From Pseudomonas putida (GTDB taxonomy: Bacteria; Pseudomonadota; Gammaproteobacteria; Pseudomonadales; Pseudomonadaceae): a DNA stretch of 64,000 nucleotides. A model generated the notes under the pieces. That model worked only from the letters and a program-made list of their open reading frames with translations, did no database searches and was not told the origin of the DNA. Of this stretch, positions 1-8,982 are shown in pieces. How positions within the stretch are numbered: position 1 is the first letter of the stretch; each line of letters begins with the position of its first letter. The DNA lies in NCBI RefSeq assembly GCF_022627325.1, contig NZ_JAETZZ010000010.1:186001-250000 (forward strand), written 5' to 3'. A program made the translations under genes and the position numbers.

Positions 1-82
1 GGCCTGCTGACGCGCCCCAGGGTTTGCCCCTTGGGCGAACTGAACATGCTTTATGTGGCGATATCTGACACCTAATGTAAAA

Positions 83-95
83 ATGTCCGGCACAT
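83..95. promoter_or_regulatory. Possible operator upstream of the MocR-type gene
   Basis: The 145 bases before the first gene contain the short palindrome ATGTCCGGCACAT (ATGT, five-base spacer, ACAT), preceded by direct ATGT repeats. MocR-type regulators usually bind repeats close to their own start, so this is a reasonable operator candidate. The half-sites are only four bases long and could occur by chance. Confidence 0.25.
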
Positions 96-145
96 AGAGC
101 CATGCACAGTGGCATGAAAGTCGCACTGCACTGTACAGGTCGCCG

Positions 146-1621
146 ATGCAATACACCCTCCAGGCGCCTGCCGTTACGCACCCTCAAGGCCCCCGAATGC
201 TTGAATTACACCCAGACTCCTCGACGCCGTTGGTCAACCAGATCATCGACGGGCTGCGTGAGCTGATCGACAACCAGACCCTCAAGCCAGGTGCCAAGGT
301 CCCGTCGATCCGCGCGTTTGCCGCGACCTACTCGGTGAGCACCTTCACTGTGGTCGAGGCGTACGACCGCCTGGTTGCCCAGGGGCTGCTGGTGAGCAAG
401 GGCAATGCCGGGTTCTTCGTCAACCGCGCGGCGGCGGAACTGCTGGAGAACCACGGCGCCGAGGCCGATGCCAGTCGGCCCTCGTTCAACTCCGAGTGGT
501 ACCTGCAGCAGATCTTCGAGACCCGCCAGTTGCCATTCAAGCCGGGCTGCGGCTGGCTGCCCAACGACTGGATGTACGAAGAAGGCCTGCGCCGCGGCCT
601 GCGCCAGGTTGCCGGCAGCCCGCTGGAGCTGTCCGGCTATGGCGACCCGATGGGCCTGCCGGAACTACGCGCGCTGACCGCGCAGAACCTGCAGCAGGAA
701 CTGTCGATCGTCGCCAACCCGGCGCAGCTGATGCTCACCCACGGTGCCAGCCAGGCCCTGGACCTTGCCGTGCGCACGCTGGTGCGCCCGGGCGACGTGG
801 TGCTGGTGGACGATCCCGGCTACCCCAACCTGATGAGCATCCTGCGCACCCAGGGCGCCACCCTGATCGGAGTGCCACGCACCCCCAACGGCTACGACCT
901 CAACCACCTCGAACAGCTGTTGGCGCACCATCGCCCGACGGCTTTCTTCACCCAGCCACACCTGCACAGCCCGACCTGCTCGCGCACCCCGCTGCCGCAG
1001 TTGCACCGCTTGCTGCAACTGGCCAGCCAGCATGGTTTTCGCCTGGTGGAAAACAACCTGTACGCCGACATGGTCGCCGAGCCACAGCCGTGCCTGGCAA
1101 GCCTCGACCACCTGCAACAGGTGGTGTACGTGGGCAGCTACTCCAAGAGCATTTCGCCCAACGTGCGGGTCGGCTACCTGTTGGCCAACCCGGACCTGGC
1201 GCAGAAGCTGCTGCACCTGAAGATGCGCTCGGGCCTGACCACCTCGCAGGTGATGGAGCGCGTGGTGTATGCCGCGATCATCGACGGCCGCTGGCGCAAG
1301 CACCTCAAGCGCCTGCGCCAGCGCCTGGCCGAGGCCCACCAGGAAGTTGGCCGGCACCTGCACCGGCTGGGTTTCGAGCTGTTCATCGAGTCGGATGAAG
1401 GCATGTACATATGGACCCGTCACCCGGCGCTTCCCGACAGCGCTGCACTGCTCGATGATGCGCTGGAGAAAGGCATCATGCTCGGGCCCGGGCAGTTGTT
1501 CATGGTCGATGCCAAGCCGACCGGGTGGATGCGGTTCAATGTGGCGTTCAGTACCGACCCTGCGATGTGGGAGTTGTTGGAGAAGGTGCTGGTCAAGCAC
1601 GTGCGCCGGGCGGGCATCTAG
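146..1621 (+). CDS. MocR/PdxR-type regulator (GntR HTH fused to class I aminotransferase domain)
   Basis: This 491-residue protein has the two-part layout of MocR regulators: a GntR winged helix at about residues 20-95 (PSIRAFA, then VSTFTVVEAYDRL) and a fold-type I aminotransferase domain from about 120 to the end. The PLP lysine is K334 in VGSYSKSISP. Such proteins sense PLP or an amino compound and control neighbouring amino-acid, amine or vitamin B6 genes. The Asp that normally contacts the PLP ring nitrogen (EDD-Y pattern) appears as Asn in ENNLYADM. Residue 18 is an alternative ATG start (position 197) that still keeps the whole HTH. The target gene is probably the one left of this window. 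Family is certain, target unknown. Confidence 0.88.
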   Translation: MQYTLQAPAVTHPQGPRMLELHPDSSTPLVNQIIDGLRELIDNQTLKPGAKVPSIRAFAATYSVSTFTVVEAYDRLVAQGLLVSKGNAGFFVNRAAAELLENHGAEADASRPSFNSEWYLQQIFETRQLPFKPGCGWLPNDWMYEEGLRRGLRQVAGSPLELSGYGDPMGLPELRALTAQNLQQELSIVANPAQLMLTHGASQALDLAVRTLVRPGDVVLVDDPGYPNLMSILRTQGATLIGVPRTPNGYDLNHLEQLLAHHRPTAFFTQPHLHSPTCSRTPLPQLHRLLQLASQHGFRLVENNLYADMVAEPQPCLASLDHLQQVVYVGSYSKSISPNVRVGYLLANPDLAQKLLHLKMRSGLTTSQVMERVVYAAIIDGRWRKHLKRLRQRLAEAHQEVGRHLHRLGFELFIESDEGMYIWTRHPALPDSAALLDDALEKGIMLGPGQLFMVDAKPTGWMRFNVAFSTDPAMWELLEKVLVKHVRRAGI

Positions 1622-1883
1622 GGCTTACGGAGGGTGCTGCGGGCCTGCTGGCCGCGGCATTTTCAGCGTCTGCACCCCAAGCGCCGCGCGCGGCGCTCTA
1701 TCCGATGGGTGCTATGAGCACGCAACCTCTATGCCGTAACCCCCGGCCCCGCTAACCACGGCACTGGCCATGCCACTGATCCTGCTGAACTTGGATCCGA
1801 TCCAATGAACGGGTATGCTCGCGGCAATAGCCAATTGCCATCATTCAGGCACGCACCACGCCTGAACTTCAAGGACGAGCCCT
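1622..1883. other. Intergenic region with one GC-rich palindrome
   Basis: No convincing gene is seen here. It holds the perfect 18-base palindrome AGCGCCGCGCGCGGCGCT (1680-1697), which may end transcription of the MocR-type gene although no T-run follows. AAGGACGAG at 1870-1878 is the ribosome site of the next gene. Confidence 0.4.
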
Positions 1884-2425
1884 TTGCCCAGCAACTCTAC
1901 CCGCCATACGATCGCCCGCCAGTGGCAACTGCTCAAATTGCTGCCCGACCGCCATCCGGGCATGAGCTCCACCCAGTTGCAGGCCGCATTGGCCAAGGTC
2001 GGCTTCAAGACCAGCAAACGGACAGTGGAAAGAGACCTCAACGAGCTTGCTTCGCTGTTCCATTTGCGCTGCAACAACAAAGGTATGCCCTACGGCTGGT
2101 ACTGGCAGCCAGGCCGCAGCCCGGGTGCGGCTCAACTGCTGCAGCCGGATGCGCTCTGCCCTGCCCGGCAGATCGAACTGCGCGCCTGGGTGGATGATGC
2201 CCTCGCACGGCGCCTGGAAGATGAGCCCTTGTCAGCTGACATGCGCCTGGCCCCGCACGGCGACGGCGGCGCGACACTGGATGCCACCGTCGACGATAGC
2301 CGCGCGTGATGGGCTGGCTGCTGTCCCAGGCGGGTTCGATACGTGTACAAGCGCCAGAGGCATTGCGCACAGCCGTGATCGAGCAGTTGCGCCAAAGCCT
2401 GGCCTTGCACGACACCGGCCACTAG
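1884..2425 (+). pseudogene. Broken WYL-type HTH regulator (internal deletion plus frameshift)
   Basis: Translation from TTG 1884 (ribosome site AAGGACGAG) gives an N-terminal DeoR/WYL-type helix-turn-helix (SSTQLQAALAKVGF, SKRTVERDLNEL) and the PYGWYWQPG motif that normally precedes the WYL domain. It then jumps directly into what looks like the C-terminal part (RAWVDDALARRLEDEPLSAD), so the roughly 130-residue WYL core is absent. Reading stops at 2307-2309. The missing tail (MGWLLSQAGSIRV to LALHDTGH) continues in the next frame from 2309 to the stop at 2423-2425. One lost G near 2306 (GCGTGATGG instead of GCGGTGATGG) explains the shift. A truncated 141-residue DNA-binding protein could still be made. 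Confidence 0.75.
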
Positions 2426-2441
2426 GCGCCAGCTGGCACCC

Positions 2442-3176
2442 TCAGGAAGGCAATACGGGCTTGCGCGGCCGCGCCAGGCAGGCGTAGCCCAGGCCCAACA
2501 CGCTGAGCACCAGCACACCAAGCAGCACCATCAACTCCCGGCTGTAGCGCGCCACCAGCGCCGGAAAACCGATGAACTCTCGGTACACCTGCACATCCGC
2601 CACACCCTCGGCATGGGTGATGCTGATACCACCCTGGCGGATCTGCGAGTAGTCGGCATCGAAGTAGACCCACACCTTGCACGCCCTGCCACGTTCGATC
2701 ACAGGGATCTCGATCATGGCCGTGGGGGCCTCGTAGAGGGTGTCGTTGCCTGAGCCGTCGCGCACTTGCACCAGGCCCTTGGCCGGCAGCCGCACCTTCA
2801 CCTCGCGCACCTCGGTGTCACCTGTGTTGCGCAGCTCGATGAGCAAGCCGGTACGGTGATCCACCAGGCCGGCCTCGAACGGTTTGGCGAACAGTTGCGC
2901 GTAGGGCGCTTGGGCAAGGTCGATCAGCCTGTCGACCTGATCCTGGCTCAACGCCCCCTGGCCGATGCTGGTGATGCGTGGCTGCAACCGCTCGTACTTG
3001 AGCTGGTCGTTGGTCTTGCTGATACGCTCGCTGAACTGGCTTGGGTAAGTGAGGTAGGCGTAGGTCAGGGAAGCTTCAAGGCGGTCGTTGCTCTTGAGCG
3101 CCACATAGGCCACCAGCCAGACCATCAGGCCAAGCAACAGGGCTACGAGAAGTTTCCCGATTTTGTCCCAACTCAA
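2442..3176 (-). CDS. Hypothetical inner-membrane protein with N- and C-terminal TM segments
   Basis: I do not recognise the family. The protein has a membrane segment near its N-terminus (LLVALLLGLMVWLVAYVAL), a domain of about 180 residues that should face the periplasm and contains beta-rich stretches (LLIELRNTGDTEVREVKVRL), a second membrane segment near the C-terminus (VLLGVLVLSVLGLGYACLA) and a short basic tail. The TTG at 3176 is chosen because GAAGGA lies nine bases upstream. A GTG at 3197 would add seven residues but has no ribosome site. It converges with the broken WYL gene and lies downstream of the cytosine operon on the same strand, so read-through is possible. Confidence 0.65.
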   Translation of the reverse strand: MSWDKIGKLLVALLLGLMVWLVAYVALKSNDRLEASLTYAYLTYPSQFSERISKTNDQLKYERLQPRITSIGQGALSQDQVDRLIDLAQAPYAQLFAKPFEAGLVDHRTGLLIELRNTGDTEVREVKVRLPAKGLVQVRDGSGNDTLYEAPTAMIEIPVIERGRACKVWVYFDADYSQIRQGGISITHAEGVADVQVYREFIGFPALVARYSRELMVLLGVLVLSVLGLGYACLARPRKPVLPS

Positions 3177-3274
3177 GGGTAAATTTCCTTCTGTCACGGC
3201 ATCGACGGTTCAGAGGCCACAAAGGGTGCCAAGTTCAACACCGCCAGGCAAGCACTCAGTGGCCCCTTAACCCT

Positions 3275-4516
3275 TCAGGCAAAGCGTTCGACCTGCGCCT
3301 GGGTGCGGCGCATCAGCACCTTGCCCTGCCGGATCGACACCAGCGCATGGCCCTGGCTGCGCACCATCTCGTAGTCGTCCGGCGCCGACAGCAGCAACAC
3401 GTTCGCCGGTCGCCCCACCTCGATGCCGTAGCGCTCGCCAAGGTTGAGCGTGCGCGCGCTGTTGTCGGTGATCAGGTCCAGGCAACGTTGCAAGTCTTCG
3501 TACCCCAGCATGTGACAGATGTGCAGCCCGGCCTCGAGGATGCGCAGGATGTTGCCATTGCCCAACGGGTACCAGGGGTCGACGATGGAATCCTGGCCGA
3601 AGCACACATTCATCCCTGCGCGGTCGATTTCGGCGACACGCGTCAGCCCGCGGCGTTTCGGGTAGCTGTCGAAGCGCCCTTGCAGGTGGATGCTTTCGGT
3701 CGGGCACGAAACAAAGTTGATGCCCGACATTTTCAACAGGCGGAACAGTTTGGAGCAGTAGGCATTGTCATACGAGCCCATGGCCGTGGTGTGGCTCGCG
3801 GTAACCCGTGCCCCCATCCCGCGTACCCGCGCCTCTTCGGCCAGCACTTCGAGGAAGCGCGACTGCGGGTCGTCGGTTTCGTCGCAATGCACGTCCACCA
3901 GGCAGTCCGTGCGCTCGGCCAGGTCCATGAGGAACTTGATCGACGACACGCCCTGGTCGCGGGTGTTCTCGAAATGTGGAATGCCACCGACTACATCGGC
4001 GCCCATCGCCACCGCCTCGGTCATCAGCGCCCGCCCGTTGGCGTACGACTCGATGCCCTCCTGCGGAAACGCGACGATCTGCAGGTCGATCAGCTCGCGC
4101 ACCTCTTCACGCACCTCGACCATCGCCTTGAGCGCGGTGAGCTTGGGATCGGTCACATCCACATGGGTCCGCACATGCTGTATGCCATGGTCCACCAGCA
4201 TGCCGATGGTCTTCTTGGCGCGGGCCTTGATGTCATCGTGGGTGGTGATTGCCTTGCGCTCGGCCCAGCGCTCGATACCTTCGAACAGCGTGCCACTCAT
4301 GTTCCAGTTCGGCTCGCCAGCGGTGAGGGTGGCATCGAGGTGAATGTGCGGCTCGACGAAAGGCGGCACCACCAGGTTCTGCTGGGCGTCCAGGTCATCG
4401 GGGCCGGCGGCCATGACGACATTGGCCTGGGGCACGATGGCGGCGATACGCTCGCCGTCCAGCTCGATGCGCACCAGGCCGGCCTTGCCGCGCAGACGTG
4501 CGTTGATGATGTTCAT
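3275..4516 (-). CDS. codA: Cytosine deaminase
   Basis: This 413-residue amidohydrolase converts cytosine to uracil and ammonia, giving nitrogen and salvage pyrimidine. All key features of the CodA family are present: the metal pair HIH at residues 57-59 (EPHIHLD), THVDVTD, HCDETDDPQS with the catalytic Glu three residues after the metal His, SHTTAMGSY and GQDSIVDPWYPLGN with the metal Asp. Length matches the family. It is the last gene of a leftward operon, starting four bases after the end of the PucR-type gene and third after the permease codB, so uptake, control and deamination are co-transcribed. Confidence 0.95.
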   Translation of the reverse strand: MNIINARLRGKAGLVRIELDGERIAAIVPQANVVMAAGPDDLDAQQNLVVPPFVEPHIHLDATLTAGEPNWNMSGTLFEGIERWAERKAITTHDDIKARAKKTIGMLVDHGIQHVRTHVDVTDPKLTALKAMVEVREEVRELIDLQIVAFPQEGIESYANGRALMTEAVAMGADVVGGIPHFENTRDQGVSSIKFLMDLAERTDCLVDVHCDETDDPQSRFLEVLAEEARVRGMGARVTASHTTAMGSYDNAYCSKLFRLLKMSGINFVSCPTESIHLQGRFDSYPKRRGLTRVAEIDRAGMNVCFGQDSIVDPWYPLGNGNILRILEAGLHICHMLGYEDLQRCLDLITDNSARTLNLGERYGIEVGRPANVLLLSAPDDYEMVRSQGHALVSIRQGKVLMRRTQAQVERFA

Positions 4517-4520
4517 GGAG

Positions 4521-5738
4521 TTACTCCTTGCCTTGGGCTTCGGTCATGCGCCATATCAGCATAGCGACCGCAGCGTTCATACGGAAAAGCGGGTCGTCCA
4601 GCGACTGCCCGCTCAGTTGTTCGATGCGTTGCATTCTTTGATTGATGGTGTTGCGGTGCAAACCCAGGCGCTGACCAGCCTTGAGGCCATTGCCGTTTTC
4701 CTTGAGCAGCGCATCGAGGGTGTGCAGCAGTGCATTGGGTTGTTTACGGCCGGGGGCGCGCAGCGGGCCGAGCGTCTGGGCGACGAAGTCATCGAGCAGC
4801 GAACGGTCGCCAATGCCCTGCAACAGGCGCAATACACCCAGCTCGCTGAAGTCGCACAGGCCGGTGGCTGGGCGCAGGTTTTGCGCCACCTCCAGGGCCT
4901 GGCGCGCCTGGTTGAGGGCCTGGCGGTAATGGCCGCAGTCCTCGGCGGGGCTCGACAGCCCCATGAACAGCCCCATCTCGCCTGCCTGCGCGGCCAGTTG
5001 CCGGTGCAGGGCAGCCAGGGCTGCACGCAAGTCCGGGGTATCGGGCAGCAGCAACACGAACAGGTCACCGGCCAGTTGCGCGGTGACCGCGCCGGCCCGG
5101 GCCCGGCACCAGGCTTCAAGCTGGTCTTCCAGGGTTTGGCGGGTGTCCTGCCACAGGCGTTCGCCTTTGGCCAGGCCATGCCGTTCGAACAGTCCATCGA
5201 CCGCAGACAAGCGCAACGCTACCAGACGCCGTGGCCCCTCCAGGTCGAGCTGCAAATGCGCGGCCCGCTGCCGGGCGATCGCCAGGCTCGGATAATCACC
5301 GCTCAGCAGTTGCCCGAGGATGTCGTCGCGCGAGCGACGCACCTGGGCCATCTGTACCAGCGCGGTACCGATCAGGTGGGTGACCACCACCATCTTCAGG
5401 GCGTAGGGCTGTTCGATCAGTGGCAGCCCCAACTGCTCGGCGCGCTCGATTACCGCGGCCGGAATGCACCTGATGAAGGTGCCTCCCGTGAGGATCACCA
5501 GGCCGGCGATACCCACCGCATCGCCGTCTTCGACCAGGCTCAACAGGTTGCCCTCGCCGCGTGGATGGTTGATGCCGGTGACGAACACCAGTTCGCCGCC
5601 CATCACCCATTCGGCGATGCCCTCGTTCTCCGCCACATAGGGCCAGCGCACCCGCCGCTGCAAATTGCGTGCGCCCGCCCGCACGCTCATCTCGTGCAGG
5701 CCGGGCAGGTGCAGGATCTCTTCCAGGGCCAGGCTCAC
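4521..5738 (-). CDS. PucR-family transcriptional regulator of the cytosine operon
   Basis: The 405-residue protein starts with a PucR ligand-sensing domain (about residues 5-130, EILHLPGLHEMSVRAG) and ends with a PucR C-terminal helix-turn-helix (AGQRLGLHRNTINQRMQRIE, about 355-400). The family controls purine, pyrimidine and related nitrogen catabolism. Its start overlaps the end of codB by four bases (ATGA), and codA follows four bases after its stop, so it sits in the middle of the operon it probably regulates. It may bind near the codB promoter, where GTGCACAGATGTGCAC is found. The target assignment is inference from position. Confidence 0.88.
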   Translation of the reverse strand: MSLALEEILHLPGLHEMSVRAGARNLQRRVRWPYVAENEGIAEWVMGGELVFVTGINHPRGEGNLLSLVEDGDAVGIAGLVILTGGTFIRCIPAAVIERAEQLGLPLIEQPYALKMVVVTHLIGTALVQMAQVRRSRDDILGQLLSGDYPSLAIARQRAAHLQLDLEGPRRLVALRLSAVDGLFERHGLAKGERLWQDTRQTLEDQLEAWCRARAGAVTAQLAGDLFVLLLPDTPDLRAALAALHRQLAAQAGEMGLFMGLSSPAEDCGHYRQALNQARQALEVAQNLRPATGLCDFSELGVLRLLQGIGDRSLLDDFVAQTLGPLRAPGRKQPNALLHTLDALLKENGNGLKAGQRLGLHRNTINQRMQRIEQLSGQSLDDPLFRMNAAVAMLIWRMTEAQGKE

Positions 5739-7000
5739 GGCTCGACCCGCGCTTGGCCCAGGGCCCGGCGTCGGCCGCCCAGCTCAAGCAGCACGATGTA
5801 GCACAGCGCCGAGGCTCCGATGCCCACCAGTGGCGCCACCCAGGGCGAGGCACAGGCCGCCACCGCACCGACGCCATAGGCGCACAGCCCCAGCAGGTTG
5901 TAACGCGGCAGGCTGACCGTGGCCAGGGCCGGATACTTGCCACGGTGGCGGTACCAGAAGTCGGCCATGATCACACCACCCACCGGCGGGATGATCGAGC
6001 CCAGCAGTACCAGGAAGGGAATCAGCAACTCGTACATGCCACCGATCGCCAGCACGATGCCCACCCCTGCCGCTACCAGCGTGGCCGTGCGCCGGCGTTC
6101 GCTGCGCACCAGGTGGCAAGCTGCGGCGGCAACGTTGTAGAGGGTCGGCCCCTGGATGGTCCACAGGTTGAGGCAGAGCATTACCACCGCTGCGAACGAC
6201 AGCCCTTGCAGCATCATCACTTCGACGATGTCGGCCTGCTGATAGACCATCGCGCACCAGGCGCCGGCCACGACCATGAGCCCATTGCCGAGCAAAAATG
6301 CCACCACACTGGCCGTCACCGCCACCCGCCCACTGCGCGACAGGCGCGTCCAGTTGGTGGCCTGGGTGGCGCCGCTGGCAAAGGTGCCGAAGACCATGGT
6401 CACCGCCGCCGAGAAGGTCATGGTTTCATGCGGCACCAATGCCGCCAGTTGCTGCAGGCCACCCACGTCGCGGGTGGCGATTGCCATGGAGATGATCAGC
6501 AGGGCGAACATCAGCGGCACCGATACCCGCGACAACAGGTCCAGCCCCTTGAAGCCGACCATTGCCGTGATGCTGAAGCCCAACCCGAACAGCACCATCA
6601 ACGGCACGGTGAACCCCTCGGCCAGCCCAAGCAGCTTGACCAGCACGATCGCCACAGTGGCCGTACCCCACGCATACCAGCCCAGTTCGGCGAAACCGAG
6701 CAGGAAGTCCGACAGCCGGCTGCCGGCCTCGCCGAAACAGAAGCGCCCCATCAATACAGTGTTCAGCCCGCTGCGCGAAGCGATGAACGCCAGCGCGGCG
6801 GCGTAAAGGGCCAGCAGGGTGTTGCCGAGGGTGGCGATCCAGAGCATGTCGACGAAGCCGAAGGCCATGCCCAGCTTGCCCCCGGCGAACATCGTGCCGG
6901 TGAAGAAGGTGAAACTGAACAGGACCATGGCGATTGGCAACAGGCCCTTGCGGGCGTGCTGCGGCGCCTCGCAAAGCGGGAATTCTGACGGGGAACTCAT
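5735..7000 (-). CDS. codB: Cytosine permease (NCS1 family)
   Basis: About 421 residues with roughly twelve membrane segments and the NCS1 (nucleobase:cation symporter-1) character. The N-terminal region reads PIAMVLFSFTFFTGTMFAGG, and later GGVIMADFWYRHRGKY resembles the conserved Gly-Val-Ile-hydrophilic loop of CodB proteins. It imports cytosine across the inner membrane. The ATG at 7000 is preferred because GGAG lies at the right distance (CCCGGAGCACCCGACA before ATG); the upstream in-frame Met at 7129 would add a soluble cysteine-rich stretch without a ribosome site. First gene of the codB-pucR-codA operon. Confidence 0.92.
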   Translation of the reverse strand: MSSPSEFPLCEAPQHARKGLLPIAMVLFSFTFFTGTMFAGGKLGMAFGFVDMLWIATLGNTLLALYAAALAFIASRSGLNTVLMGRFCFGEAGSRLSDFLLGFAELGWYAWGTATVAIVLVKLLGLAEGFTVPLMVLFGLGFSITAMVGFKGLDLLSRVSVPLMFALLIISMAIATRDVGGLQQLAALVPHETMTFSAAVTMVFGTFASGATQATNWTRLSRSGRVAVTASVVAFLLGNGLMVVAGAWCAMVYQQADIVEVMMLQGLSFAAVVMLCLNLWTIQGPTLYNVAAAACHLVRSERRRTATLVAAGVGIVLAIGGMYELLIPFLVLLGSIIPPVGGVIMADFWYRHRGKYPALATVSLPRYNLLGLCAYGVGAVAACASPWVAPLVGIGASALCYIVLLELGGRRRALGQARVEP

Positions 7001-7113
7001 TGTCGGGTGCTCCGGGTTGAAGTTGGAGCAGCCAGAGCAATATGCGGGCCGCTTTCTGTCGGGCGGCTGTACCTCGAAATAGCGGGCGCACGGCATGGCA
7101 AATAGTGTGCAAG

Positions 7114-7129
7114 GTGCACAGATGTGCAC
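7114..7129. promoter_or_regulatory. Palindrome upstream of codB, candidate operator
   Basis: GTGCACAGATGTGCAC consists of two GTGCAC hexamers (each self-complementary) separated by four bases, about 115 bases upstream of the codB start. It could be a binding site for the PucR-type regulator of this operon. No experimental motif for this regulator is known to me. Confidence 0.35.
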
Positions 7130-7212
7130 GTTCGTGATGGTTTTTTATGTGCCAAATGACTCAATTTGAGGCCGCCGCGCACCAAAGCGGGACGCGGCTG
7201 GGTAGTTTCCAC

Positions 7213-7242
7213 CCGGCCGCCCCTGAAGGACGACGCGGCCGG
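7213..7242 (-). terminator. Hairpin directly after the glutathione transferase gene
   Basis: CCGGCCGC and GCGGCCGG pair around a 14-base loop and abut the stop codon at 7243. On the minus strand no clear U-tract follows (GGTGGAAACT), so termination strength is uncertain. Confidence 0.45.
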
Positions 7243-7872
7243 TCAGGCCGAAGCGGTGCGTGGCATCAGTTCATAGGGATGCTTCCAACCCGGCAGCGCC
7301 TGGATACGCGCTTTCCACGCCTCGATATGGGTGAACTGAGCCAACGGGATGCCGGTATCTTCCGGCATGAACACATAGCCGGCCAGCGACAGGTCGGCGA
7401 TGGTCAGGCGCCCACCGACCATATAGGGCGTTTTCGCCAGGTGCGCATCGACTACCTGGTAAGCCGCCGTGGCGCGCTCTCGCAGAAACTGAGTTACCGG
7501 TGTTTCGCCAGCGTTCTTCAGGCAGAAGATGAAGCGCAGCGCCGCGTAATAGGCAGTGAACTTGTGGTTGTCGAACAGCATCCAGCGCCAGATTTCGCGC
7601 TTTTCGTCGTCATCGCGCGGGCCAAACTGGCCGGTGCGTTCGGCGAGGTATTCGAGAATGAGCGCCGATTGGGTGATCGTCTTTCCCGCATGCTCCAGCA
7701 CCGGCACTTCGCCCTGCTCGTTGACCTCATCCCGCCAGCGTTGGTCGCGGGTCTGGCCGTTGAAGAAATCGACGAATACCGGCTGCCAGGCCTGGCCGGT
7801 GAGTTCGAGCATGAGTGCGGCTTTATAGGCATTGCCGGATTCGGCGAAGCAATGGAGCGTGTAGTCGGGCAT
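7243..7872 (-). CDS. Glutathione S-transferase family protein
   Basis: A 209-residue protein with the GST layout: N-terminal thioredoxin-like domain (about 1-80), with the cis-Pro motif GEVPVLEH and the glutathione-contacting ITQSALILEYLAE, then an all-helical C-terminal domain with the N-capping box LTIADLSLAGY. A Ser at SGNAYKA sits where the catalytic Ser or Cys lies in beta- and theta-like bacterial classes. It probably conjugates glutathione to electrophiles or reduces peroxides in the cytoplasm; the substrate is unknown. It is a single gene with a hairpin after its stop. Confidence 0.9.
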   Translation of the reverse strand: MPDYTLHCFAESGNAYKAALMLELTGQAWQPVFVDFFNGQTRDQRWRDEVNEQGEVPVLEHAGKTITQSALILEYLAERTGQFGPRDDDEKREIWRWMLFDNHKFTAYYAALRFIFCLKNAGETPVTQFLRERATAAYQVVDAHLAKTPYMVGGRLTIADLSLAGYVFMPEDTGIPLAQFTHIEAWKARIQALPGWKHPYELMPRTASA

Positions 7873-8017
7873 GGTAATCCTTCATTTTCCCAGGGGCGAT
7901 AGCGCTGTTGGTCAGGGCCGTAAAGGGGCCGCCAGCCCGAGCAGACCACGCCGGCTCGACACGGTCAATGCACACGCGCAAAGTAGAGCGCTACCCCCGC
8001 ATGCCAGGACGGCCCCT

Positions 8018-8533
8018 ATGCCCTACCCCACACTCCCTCGCACCCTGACCACCCCGCGCACCCGCCTGGTCCGCCCCGACCCGGCGCTTGCAGGGCAATT
8101 GCGCCAGGCCCTGCTCGATAGCTATACCCTGCACCAACCCTTCCTGGCCTGGGCCAAGCCCGACTGGACGCTGCCGGAAGTGCGCGAGAGCCTGCAGCTG
8201 AGTGCCCGTGAGTTTCTCGACCCCGCAGCCGAAAAGCGTTACTTTGTGCTGCACCTGGACAGTGACGCAGTCATTGGCTGCATCGGCCTGCGCCCGGGCA
8301 ACGCTGAGTACGAGGTGGGTTACTGGGCCAGCCAGGCGTTCACTGGCAAGGGACTGATGCGCGAAGCATTGACTGGCTTGCTCGATGCCATCGCAACCCC
8401 GGTGTGGCTGACCACCGACATCGACAACCAGGCCAGCCAGCGGCTGGCGGAGCGTTCCGGCTTCGTCCGGGCCGGCGCCAAGCTCACCGAACTCGACCCG
8501 AGCACGCCGCGCCCGCTCTATCGACGCCCCTGA
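8018..8533 (+). CDS. GNAT-family acetyltransferase (RimJ/RimL type)
   Basis: The 171-residue product from ATG 8018 starts LPRTLTTPRTRLVRP, the opening strand typical of RimJ/RimL-like N-acetyltransferases. It has the acetyl-CoA region VIGCIGLRPGNAEYEVGYW, then GKGLMREALTGLLD, and the end strand NQASQRLAERSGFVRAGA. Such enzymes acetylate protein N-termini, small amines or toxins using acetyl-CoA; the acceptor cannot be told. An in-frame extension upstream to about 7871 exists but is proline-rich and lacks the fold. It stands alone between the GST gene (opposite strand) and a DUF2388 gene. Confidence 0.85.
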   Translation: MPYPTLPRTLTTPRTRLVRPDPALAGQLRQALLDSYTLHQPFLAWAKPDWTLPEVRESLQLSAREFLDPAAEKRYFVLHLDSDAVIGCIGLRPGNAEYEVGYWASQAFTGKGLMREALTGLLDAIATPVWLTTDIDNQASQRLAERSGFVRAGAKLTELDPSTPRPLYRRP

Positions 8534-8664
8534 GCCCCGGTGCTGCTGGCTTTGCGAACGGTGCGCGACGGTATCGATGCATCAAGGGAACTACCGCCTC
8601 AGTTCTGCCATCTTACTCACTGAGTGGTATTTCCCTTGGGCTTCACGCTATTGGAGAACACGCT

Positions 8665-8982
8665 ATGCGCCACCTATTGCTCGCCCCTGCGCTGCTGCTC
8701 CTGCTGCCAGCCGGTGCTGCCATGGCCCGCGTCGATGCGGGCGACGTCGCTACCTCGGCCGGTGTATCCGCCTCGCTGTATTCGACCTTCAAGGATGATA
8801 AACGGATCATCCCCGCCCGTGACGAGCTGTCTGCATTCGTCGCCAGCGGCGGTGCCATTCGCGGCGCCTACGTAGAGTCGGCGTTGGAACAGGCACGCAA
8901 GGACAATCCTGGCTTGCAGGCCAGCGATGAGGAGCTGGCTCGAGCCATCTTGTCCCAAGATGACCCAATGGCTCACCACTGA
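8665..8982 (+). CDS. DUF2388 family secreted protein
   Basis: A 105-residue protein with a clear signal peptide (hydrophobic LLLAPALLLLLPAGAA, cleavage after AMA) and a mature part that fits DUF2388, a family known mainly from pseudomonads: IIPARDELSAFVASGG, then IRGAYVESALEQAR and a helical end ASDEELARAIL. The function of the family is unknown; it should be periplasmic. The ATG at 8665 follows TTGGAGAACACGCT, a good ribosome site. It appears monocistronic. Confidence 0.8.
   Translation: MRHLLLAPALLLLLPAGAAMARVDAGDVATSAGVSASLYSTFKDDKRIIPARDELSAFVASGGAIRGAYVESALEQARKDNPGLQASDEELARAILSQDDPMAHH

Noticed and set aside
1..47. Possible start of a leftward gene (ATG at 47 on the minus strand)
   Set aside because: The visible 15 codons have no ribosome site and no family feature. 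A divergent MocR target is plausible but cannot be supported from so little sequence.
3347..4564. Long open frame opposite codA, and similar frames opposite other genes
   Set aside because: Long antisense frames are expected in GC-rich DNA with strong codon bias. They are His/Arg/Gln-rich and lack ribosome sites, while the opposite strand encodes a clear enzyme.
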